A stretch of DNA of 64,000 nt from Cryptomeria japonica. Taxonomy: Eukaryota > Streptophyta > Pinopsida > Cupressales > Cupressaceae. The translations under genes were made by a program, and so were the position numbers. Of this stretch, positions 37,396 to 46,604 are shown one piece after another. The DNA is taken from contig NC_081412.1 of NCBI RefSeq assembly GCF_030272615.1, positions 341,561,370 through 341,625,369 on the forward strand, given 5' to 3'. Below the pieces are notes generated by a model, which searched no databases, was not told the origin of the DNA, and saw only the letters and a program-made list of their open reading frames with translations. The stretch's first letter is position 1. Each line of letters starts with the position of its first letter.

Positions 37396-38670
37396 TGTTG
37401 GATATTTTGTCATTGATGTCAAAGGTACATTATTTTTCTATGCTTGGCTTTTTGAAAAGAGAATTAGAATGAAATGCTTCCATGCTTAGATCTACATCAA
37501 TTACTTGGCTACTTGACCTACTTGGTTGCTTGCTTGAGCTATTTGGTTGCATGCTTGAGCTGCTTGGTTGTCTGCTTCTGCAAGTTGCTTGTCTACTTCA
37601 CCTGCTTGCCTGCTTCTATTGTAAGCTAGTCTAATCCTTTGTATCGAGTCATGCCATGTCACTGGTTGAATTTTCAAAAGGTCAACTTTTCAAGACAAGC
37701 TGTTGAAAAGTCTATGATCATATTCTAGAGGCACGATTTCCTTAATTAAGGGCAGCTTAGTTTCTGACTTCGCTTTTTTAAATGTGACGGCTTCTACAGA
37801 ATTGGACTAATTCTTTTTGGTCCAACAGTTTTTGGTGCAAGGCGGCTACAAGTTTTTTCATATTATAAGCAATTCCTTTCATTACGATGTCCTAAATTAA
37901 ATGTGCATTCACCATATATACTCAACGATTTTGGACAGCTTCAAAATTTGATGCTTGGCGGTTTTATTTGAAACAAATTCATTTATTTATTTATCCTTTT
38001 CTTGTGTGACAGCTTCAGATGCTTCCATTGAATGTGATTAGGGCGGTTTATTTCTGGCGACGGCTTTGTAACATTTTTTCTGCATTCGAGAGCCGTTTTG
38101 TATTCTGAAGGAAATGATATACTTTAGCCTTTTTCTCCTTGGTTACTTGCTATGAAGTCGAACATGTATGATGAGAGTCAAGCTTATCCAAAAATCGTTT
38201 TTCTATTATTCACTATCTTCACCTTTGCAACGAGATATAATTTTGCAGTCTTTTTCAACATGCCGGACATAAGTAGTCAAGAACTATTTAAAGGAAAGTT
38301 GTGTAAATTTTTGTATGATGATTCAAGTGTTGAATGTGTTGTGAAAAGTGTTATTAAGTTTCAATGAATTTGAGTTAGCGCTCAAACTAAAGTTGGTGCT
38401 TTAGCTGAATGAAGTTGGTGCTTCGAGGAGGGTTGGTGCTCCCTTATGTAATCTGGGTTGGTGCCCATTTGGTTAATGAAAGCTATCTAACTATCATGGT
38501 TTTTTTACCCCAAAGGGTTTCCCACGTGAAATTTGATGTTCTCCTTGTTGATGTTTGCTCTCTTTGTTTTATGTGGTTTCATGTGTTTAAAAGTTTATAT
38601 GTACTGACTCAACCCCCCCTCTCGGTATTTTTTGTGTGCGGAGTTCCTTCGAAAAAAGAGCTTAAATGCT
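37396..38670 (+). repeat. 5' LTR of a copia element
   Basis: It starts TGTTGGATATTTTGTCATTG. Near its end it has several GGTTGGTGC motifs, GGTTTCCCACGTGAAATTTG and a C-run followed by CTCGGTATTTT. The exact right edge is uncertain; the gag ATG follows at 38695. It is related to 33181-34810 (minus) and to 42791-43275. Confidence 0.78.
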
Positions 38671-39267
38671 TGGAGGTTGATCTTGATTGCACACATGGGT
38701 TCTCTTGAAGGTCTTGCTATGAATAGAGCACCCTTATTTGATGGCTCCAACTATACATTCTAGAGTGTTCGAATGTAATCTAATGTATGTTGGTTTTGAT
38801 GTTTGAAAAAGTGTGATGTCTGGTTACACAATTCCTTCAAATCCTCCATCGGATGCTGATGGGAAGAAGGCTTTTAAAACAATGCAAGAGCCATGAATGC
38901 AATCTTATGTGGTTTGTTAGAGACAACATTTGTGAAAGTTATGCTTTGTGATACAACTCGTGAGATTTGGGAGAACTTCAAAAAACATATGAAGGAGATA
39001 ACAAGGTTAAGAAGGCAAAGCTTCAGACTCGTAGAAGACATTTTGAAAGTCTCAAGATGCAAAAAGAGGAAAACGTTGCTACTTATTTTTTGTAAGTAGA
39101 TGAAGTTGTTAACACTATTAAAGGTTTAGGAGAAAAGGTTGAGGAGTCCATTGTAGTTCAAAAAATTTAAGGTCTCTTCCTTTGTGATTTGATGCAAAGG
39201 TTTTAGTGATTGAAGATATGAAAAAACTTGATAAGTTGACTATTGATGAGCTTCATGGCATTCTAAC

Positions 39268-40757
39268 CAAAGTTCCCAGATTCGGACTCGGCTCGGACTC
39301 GGCAAGGCCGACTCGACTCGTGACTCGGCTATGACTTGGCAAAATAAAAAAACCCTTGAAATTAAGAGATTTTTAACGATTTAAAACTTGTTTCATGCAC
39401 CCATTATTGAATAAAGCCCATTTATAATTTGTGCTAGCTTGTTATGCCATGAAAGGCATGCTGGTAGAGTATCTAATTGTTTGGGGCTTTTGTTTAGTAT
39501 TTTCTTTGGCTAAATTGAAATTCTGGGAGCACCAACATGAGACATCATGAACATCTTCACTTGGAAACTTCAAGGAGTGTTTGTGCATGGTAGCATTAAA
39601 TAGTGTGCTTGTTGAACTTAGGTTTTACCTTGGGACTATAGTTGACCTTGGTCTTTCTTGGACCACTTAGTTTTTGGGCTAGATATATATGTTGGATGGA
39701 AGGGGGAATTGTGAGGCAAGAAGGGTTTGAAAATATGCTCCTCAGAGACATGTCCCTTGCCAAAAATAACCTTGTTCCCCATAGGGGGATTTTTTGGGGT
39801 GTGGGGACAAGTAGGAAATGTCCCCAACTCACCCCCTTTTTTCAAAATTTTAAGAAACATCCCTGTTGTTAAGTACTCACACATCACCCCATTGCAAATG
39901 GGGACCCCCACTTTTTGCTTTCTAGGGTTAGCTCTTTTAGTTTTGTAGTTGGTCGTTTTAGTGTCTTAGCCTTTGCATTGAAGGGATTGAGTTTCTCAAA
40001 GGTCATCAAGTCAGGTGGATCTCCTCAAGGTGGAGTGAAGGAGGTCAAGTCAGTTGAGTGATTAGGGGTTATTTAGATCATTCCTAGGGTTTTTGTGTAC
40101 TATTCGATCACGCTTCAAGCTACTAAATCAAACCTTGGTTGAATGCATAGTGTCCTCCTAGGTCCTGTCCTTTACATCAAGGTCAGAGCGAACTCGACTT
40201 AGAAGTCTGGAATGTCATCCTAATCCTGAAATGGCCTGAAATTTGACTAAGTCTGGAAATTTGAAGGATCCTCCAAAAACTAGATTTTGCATTATAACTC
40301 ATGGAGGTCCGAAACTACTCTCAAACATCCTAACAATATATATGAAATATAACTTAAAGTATAAGTGGCATTTCCTTCTTATACTTAAATGTTATATTCC
40401 ATATATGAATACTGACGGAGAGACTAACTGTCAAACAACTTCATGTTTTTTTTTGTTTTTTGCAAGTCAAAACATTGACTTGCTGTGGCGCAAGTCTTGG
40501 AGCTCAGACTCGGCAAGTTTTTCCATAACTCGCCCGACTCGCGAGTCAGGCGAGTTATGAGAAAAACTCGCCGGGTCCAAGTCACGAGTTGTCAAAACTC
40601 GTCGAGCTTGGCTCAACTCGCCTCGAGTCGGGCGAGTTATGGAAAAACTTGCCGAGTCCGAGTCACGAGTTGTCAAAACTCGTCGAGCTTGGCTCGACTC
40701 GCCTCGCCTCGCCAACTCGGCAAACTTGCCTAACTCACGACGAATCTGGGAACTCTG
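39268..40757. mobile_element. Non-autonomous hAT element (1,490 bp) with perfect target duplication
   Basis: Terminal inverted repeats CAAAGTTCCCAGATTCG (39268-39284) and CGAATCTGGGAACTCTG (40741-40757) differ at one position and are flanked by a perfect 8-bp duplication, ATTCTAAC (39260-39267 and 40758-40765). CA ends and 8-bp duplications define hAT. The subterminal parts are dense in ACTCGG, GAGTCG and GCGAGTT. There is no transposase. The middle (39864 to about 40200) resembles the start of the LTR-like region at 46605. It sits inside the copia gag. Confidence 0.92.
39864..40200 (+). repeat. LTR-like fragment carried inside the hAT element
   Basis: TGTTGTTAAGTACTCACACA, then CATTGCAAATGGGGACCCCC, matches 46605-46650 (TGTTGTGACCATTTCACACA, then CATCGCAAATGGGGACCCCC). 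At 40160-40190 lies a degenerate single copy of the hairpin that forms the array at 47050-48988 (CCTGTCCTTTACATCAAGG, then TCAGAGCGA). Confidence 0.65.
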
Positions 40758-40942
40758 ATTCTAACAGCCTATGAGATGAGGACAAACTCTGATTCTTGAT
40801 CCAAAAAGGAGGCAGCCTTCAAAGTTTCCAAGAAAGGAAAAGACAAGAAGTGTGTATCTAGTGAAAGTTTTGATGAAGAATCTGATTTTGAAGAGGCACA
40901 TTTTATGAAAAAGTTAAAGAAAGGTTCAAGTAAATATAAAGG

Positions 40943-41038
40943 AAAATTGTCTTTCAAGTGCTTTAACTGTGGTAAGGTAGGACATTTTGCAAAATTGTCT
41001 TTCAAGTGCTTTAACTGTGGTAAGGTAGGACATTTTGC
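40943..41038 (+). repeat. 48-bp tandem duplication of a zinc knuckle
   Basis: Two exact 48-bp units (40943 and 40991) each encode KLSFKCFNCGKVGHFA. Only the second is followed by AKC and so keeps a proper CX2CX4HX4C knuckle; the first lacks the last Cys at the right spacing. The duplication keeps the frame. Confidence 0.92.
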
Positions 41039-41868
41039 AGCTAAATGTCCATATGCAAGAAGTGAGAACAACAACTATGAAAAGAAGCCTAAGTTCAACT
41101 AGAAGAAGTCTAAGGGAAAAGAAAAGAAGTTTCCGAAATTCAAAATGAGTCTCTATTCAAGGGATGAAAGTAGTTCATCCGATGTTAGTGATGAAAAGTC
41201 TTCAAGTGGAGAAATATTGTTCATGGCCAAAGAAGAAATACATGTTGATAAGCAAGAACCTGAAGATCATATTGATGAAGAAGAAGGAAAATTGGATTTT
41301 GAAGAGGAGCATATAAGTGCTCTAAGTGAAATCAAGAGACTTAGAATGAAAAACCAGAACTTGAAATTGTTGCTACAAGAAGGGAATGAGACGAAAACCA
41401 AGACATCTCAACAATTGCTGATTTGAAGGTTCAGATTGAAAAAGAAAAGAAATTAGAAGAAGAAATTAGAAATCAGCTTAAGCTCAAGGAAGAAAACTGT
41501 GAAATACTTGAAGCTGAAATTGTTTCACTTAGAAAGTTAGATAAATCTTTGGCAAAACTGAATCATTAGAAGATAAATCAGAAAAATTCCATGTCCTTGG
41601 ACAAGGCCATTGGCTCACAAAGATTCTCTACTCATAAAGGTCGGCTTGGTCTTGAAGAAGGTCAAATTTCTAAGTCTACAAAAGAAGAACAGTAGAAGAC
41701 CAACATTCATAGCACAAAGGTTTCACCATCAAAAGTCAGAAATGATGCTTTCAGGAGGCCTCCTATCTCAAGACAAGCACTTATGACCAAGTTTAACAAT
41801 ACTTTCTTGTATGGTTGTTGTTTCTCTTGCAATTGTTTTGGACACAAGGCAATCAATTGTAGTGGTTA

Positions 41869-42790
41869 ATATTAATAAACATTAAAAGTGGCATTTCTTA
41901 TAATATGCAAACAGACTTATGTGCAAACCAGCTCATATACAAGAATGCGATTCAATTATTAACCGATCTGATTGAAGAGATAACTAATACGACATAGCGA
42001 ATCAGCAAGTGAAACGATGTGCATTCCTAACAAGTGCATTTCCAATACATGGAAGGACAGGTTTAATTGATGTGTATGTTAGTAAAACAAACAAACATTA
42101 TATTCTTTATGGCAGCAATTATGAAAAGGAAAAAGACACATCTCTTCCAAAGGACGTGACCTGTAGAAGAAAAAGATATGTATAGAAGGATTGAAAGCAA
42201 AGAATATTTGGTAAGGTGTTGTGTACAGTGTGAAGATCAATCATATACACCAGATTGAGAGAATGCATTGTCAAAGATCATTGCAGACTTGTGGAGGAAT
42301 AAATAAGAAGTTTATTGCAGAATTTTGAGAGTGGTTGTTTTGGTTATCTTGTGATAGATTTGTGGAAGACATTTTAGCAGATTTGAGGAAGACTTTATAG
42401 CAGATTTGTGGAAAAGATTTATACTAATATTGTGGGTCCATCATTTGTTGAGATAGCAGCATTGTTAAGGTGGAAATTCATATTGGTGAGGGTGGTGCCT
42501 CATATTGGGAGTTGCTGATTCCAATGGGTTGGTGCTCACAAATTGAAGGGTTGGTGCCTCTAGTAGGTTGGTGCCTACATTGTAAAAGAAGAATTATATA
42601 AAAGCATTAATTTTCCGTGGTTATCTCCCATTTGGGTTTCCATGTAAATCATTGTGTTATTGTGTTCTTATGTGCATGATTGTTGAAAGGTAGTGTATAA
42701 TGCTATCATGATTAATAAAGTTTAATATGGTGAAATTTGTTGTTATACCAATTCAACCCCCCCCCCACCTCCTCCTCAGTATAACCGTGT
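41869..42790 (+). repeat. LTR-like remnant of a second copia family
   Basis: No coding capacity. From about 42240 it has the layout of a copia LTR end: GGTTGGTGCC motifs, TCCGTGGTTATCTCCC, a long C-run and TCAGTATAACCGTGTGCTC. Its wording differs from the LTR that follows, so it is a separate family. 41869-42240 is unassigned. Confidence 0.55.
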
Positions 42791-43275
42791 GCTCTTCACT
42801 ATCTTCACCTTTGGCACGAGATATAATTTGGTAGTCTTTTTCAACATGCTAGACATAAGTAGTCAAGAACTATTTCAAGAGTTGTGTAATTTTTGTATGG
42901 TGATTGAAGTGTTGAGTGTGTTATGAAAAGTGTTATTAAGTTTCAATGCATTTGAGATGGTTCTCAAGCTGAAGTTGGTGCTTCAGCTGAACAAAGTTGG
43001 TGCTTCAGCTGAACAAAGTTGGTGCTTCGAGGAGGGTTGGTGCTCTCAGTGAGTTAGTGCTCACTTATGTAATCTAGGTTAGTGCCCATTTTGTTAATGA
43101 AAGCTACTGCCCTGTCGTGGTTTTTTTACCCGAAAGGGTTTTCCACATGAATTTGGTGTTCTCCTTGTTGATGTTTGCTCTCTCTATTCTAATTCTCTGT
43201 TTTATGTGATTTCATGTGTTTACAAGTTTAAAAATACTAATTCACCCCCCCCCCCCCCCTCTCAGTTTTTTCCAC
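42791..43275 (+). repeat. Truncated LTR of the 37396 copia family
   Basis: TTCACTATCTTCACCTTTGG onward is homologous to 38208-38640, including GGTTGGTGC repeats and a C-run. The first half of the LTR is missing: it is fused directly to the preceding LTR remnant at GTGCTCTTC. It may be what is left of the 3' LTR of the copia element at 37396. Confidence 0.75.
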
Positions 43276-43310
43276 GTGCTCTTCAAAACTATCACTTCCA
43301 TTATTACAAT

Positions 43311-46300
43311 GATACACTCCATACAATGTAACTTTCCTATACATAAATCCTTAATTGCCAATAAATATTCTTAGTATCATAAATGTAATATCATATTCAT
43401 AACTTGCAAAAAAGATATTATTCAACAAGTCTTGAAATGTCATGACACAATGAAAATTCAAATTACAAGCCATATGGGATTTAATCTCCATATTCATCTT
43501 CATCTGAAGCATCAAGCCCAAGCCCAAGGTCATCATTTGGTTCAAATTCAACATCATTTGAACTACAATCCATTGGAATGCTACTTCCACTATCTATGTC
43601 TTTGTCAAGTTCCACAATTGCCTCATCAATAGAGACATGGGCAAGTTGTGCAACTGTAGCATCTAAATCAGCACACTAAAGGCTAGATTCCAATTCCTTG
43701 TCGCACCCGCATTATATTCAAGTTTCTTATGTGACAATAGACAAGGAGTGTATATAGACCAAATCCCCTTTTTTCTTTGCACCCAAATGATTACGCTTGA
43801 CTAAGCGGATGAAGGAGTAAGTACTCCAATTCGGCTCAACTGATGAAGAACTTGCAACTTGTTAAAACATAATTATAAATGTAAAAATTATAAAATAAAC
43901 ATATTTTAATATGACAGCATCGAATGGAATTGGGAAGCGATTAAAAAAAAAAAAACATACATTTGGGAGAGAATTTTAATTGCAAGAGGCTGTAAGAAAA
44001 TGGAGGCTGTAACATCCATCCCATATCTAGCTTGAAGAGCTACAAAATCATGATACCTTGTAGATACGAATTGACCAAACTCCCTTAAGACAATTGTTTT
44101 TAAATGCAGTGCTATAGCCAGTAGCAACCTTCGCATCTATATATGATGGCACCCTCCTTGGCGATGCAAGCATATCTGAACTATAAAACTTTGGCGTCAA
44201 AGAAAATGCTAAGAGATGTAAGGTGGTGATCATCTTGTTCCAATGGTCAACAACAATTTGTTGCACAACTTTGAAAAATGTTTTTGTTGGGTCATTTTCC
44301 TTTTTCCATATTATTTCTCTCATTTTCTCCACCATGCAATCCATGCCATCATAAATTCCACCCAAACATGGGCAATCAGTATCAGCATACCTAATTATGC
44401 TCATGATGGGCTTAGTGAAACTCAAAACATATTTCACATGATCCCACCATTCATCACCAAGGATCGATGCTCTTACTTTATGAGCTCTTTTTGTGTTTGA
44501 TTGCTTCCATGCACTCCACAAGGTGTTGATGACCATAGCACTCAAGGCCTCTCGCACCTTCACAAGTCATCTTGAGACGACCATGTGAGATGCAAATTGT
44601 GTTTCAGCAACTTAACATGGCATAAAAAAATACACGTCATATATCAGCTATAAAAAAAATTAAAAATTAAAAATTAAAAAAATAAAATTTCAATTACTTC
44701 AACAACTCCAACTTGGAGAAGGTCCTAGAGATGGCTTGTGAGATATGATGATTAGTCACAAACATTTGAATCTCCTCGCCCTCTATGTACACTTGTTTCA
44801 CCCAATCAATTTGTGTGCCAATCTTTCGCATGATTAAATTGAGTGAGTGGATTGCACATGATGTCCAAAAAATGTGACAATATGTAGCCTCCACTATAGT
44901 CCCACCCGCCCTACAATTTTTAGCATTGTCTGTTATGACTTGGACAACATTTTCAAGCCCCCCCATGTCAATGGATTCTATGAGGATATTGGCAATGAAG
45001 CTTGCATCTTTAACTTGCCCCTCAAAATCCACCACTTTCAAAAACATTGCCCCTTTAGGGTACACTGCTATAACATTTATTAATAGCCTAATTATACAAT
45101 CTTTCAATCCATCAAAAACAATGGACAAACCTGTTTCCAGCCATGTATCTTTGATGACTTTCAATTGTGTCTCTACAGAAGCTTTCTCCTTTGCTAATAT
45201 AAAGTGGTTCGCACCCTTTCATACTCGGGACAAACATGATCAGAAGGTGTATTGCAAAGGGTATGCACCATGTCCTAAAAAAAAGGTGATCTAACAATGT
45301 TGAAAGGAAGCCCATTGCCATAAATGCAACGAGCATCGCTCTGATTTACAACCTCTTTGATTTCATTTTTGAAGGTAGTATCCAATGGGCCTCTCTTTCA
45401 TGTAACCAGAACATTTTGTGGTTCAAAAGGTGGCGGCATTGGCATGAAAATATGTGGGCCATCCGGTCTTGTGGAGCCACTACTACTAGAAGGCCTCTTC
45501 GAGCTTGCCTTGGCAAGAGGATGATCAAGCTTTGGTTTGTTACTTCTCTTATCGACTTCCTCTTGTTCTCTAATTTATTACATAACTAGAGTTTTTGGCA
45601 GCCCTTTGCCATCTAACCCCTTACAAAATTTATTCCACGTCCATGGATGAAGCAAAGGTGACCTTTCACTCGATAGTATGAGTCGATATACTCTATGCCA
45701 CAATGGTTACACTGCCAAAGAAAACTCCCACCACCGGAAATTTGCTTGATCATTGTTGTATAATGCCAAAGTGGCAAATCGGCATCAATTTTAAAAGGAT
45801 TCTGTGGAGTTCAAGCTTGGGCAACTGAACTAGAACTTGCACTTGCACTTCCAGCCTGAGCCATCATGTATGAATAATGAACCTAAAATCAAAAAAGGAA
45901 AACTCAACATTATTGAAGCAAATAAAAAAAAAAAAATCAGCATTATAACCCCATATTATGCATACAAAGTGTTAAAAAAATTCAAAACTTCTTCAAAAAA
46001 ATTTAAAAACTTTAAAAAACTTTAAAAAATTCTTTAAAACTTGAAAAAAATGAAGATTCACTCACCTTTGATGGCTAAATCTTCCTTGCCCAACAATTTA
46101 TATGCCTTTGATGCATTCTCATGCCTCCATAGACTTCATCTTTGAAGAAAAATGCAATCACCTTCAAAACCTGCTTGGAGAGAGAAAAACTTGAGAGATG
46201 CGAATAGAATGAGAAGAACATGTATAGAGCAAATAACGGCAGCTTTAGGGTGGAATTAGGATTTTAGAAAAAATAAAAGATTATAAAAATTGTTTTTATG

Positions 46301-46562
46301 TTAAAAAAATGCATTATTTTTCTTGTGGGCCCTATTTTTGGGCACCCACATGCTTGGGTTCCCTCGGGTACGTCCAGATTCACCCCTAGGTGTGCTTCGG
46401 GCGGCCAAGTTCCCTGTAGGCACGGCTCAGCCGGACCAACAAGGAACCCAGTTGCTTGAGACACACCTGGGACCAACTCAAGGGTGAACCAGTTCGTACT
46501 GGGCCCAAAATCGCACCCTTCTCCAACTCCGGGGACAACAAGGAGAATCCAGAAACTTTGAT
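43311..46562 (-). mobile_element. hAT transposon with its own (broken) transposase gene
   Basis: It contains a minus-strand BED/DUF659/hAT-type transposase remnant. Its non-coding flanks match both halves of the 494-bp element at 32144 (ACAATGTAACTTTCC at 43325; TGGGCCCTATTTTTGGG at 46326). The left terminal repeat (CTAAGTTAC type) is missing, so the left end is truncated near 43311. The right end is only approximate. No target duplication can be scored. It represents the source family of the small element. Confidence 0.8.
43690..45867 (-). pseudogene. hAT transposase (BED zinc finger, DUF659, hAT C-terminus)
   Basis: The minus-strand start is MMAQAGSASASSSSVAQA at 45867. A BED-type finger follows near 45810-45640 (SFLWQCNHCGIEY, YYRVKGHL). 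The DUF659 part is at 45164-44694 (ETGLSIVFDGLKDC, VVQVITDNAKNC, HSLNLIMRKIGTQIDW). The central part is at 44563-44048 (DCPCLGGIYDGMDCMVEK, LLAFSLTPKFYSSDMLA). The C-terminal dimerisation block is near 43860-43700 (ASSSSVEPNWSTYSFI). In intact relatives the protein binds the element ends and carries out cut-and-paste transposition in the nucleus. Here stops (for example soon after the start) and frame changes disable it. Confidence 0.85.
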
Positions 46563-46604
46563 TTACCATTATGCCATGTGGTGTTTTAGGTTTTATCTAA
46601 TAAC

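Larger units (their letters stand above)
38695..41868 (+). pseudogene. copia gag interrupted by a hAT insertion
   Basis: The ATG at 38695 opens MGSLEGLAMNRAPLFDGSNY, a copia gag start. ARAMNAILCGLLETTF and TREIWENFKKHM give the UBN2-type capsid. The hAT element at 39268-40757 splits the gene. After it come KGKDKKCVSSESFDEESDFE, a duplicated CCHC knuckle (40943-41038), a coiled-coil Lys/Glu-rich stretch, and a second, distinct knuckle CFSCNCFGHKAINC near 41825. Many stops and frame changes are present. The element ends shortly after, with no protease, integrase or RT, so pol was lost. Confidence 0.85.
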
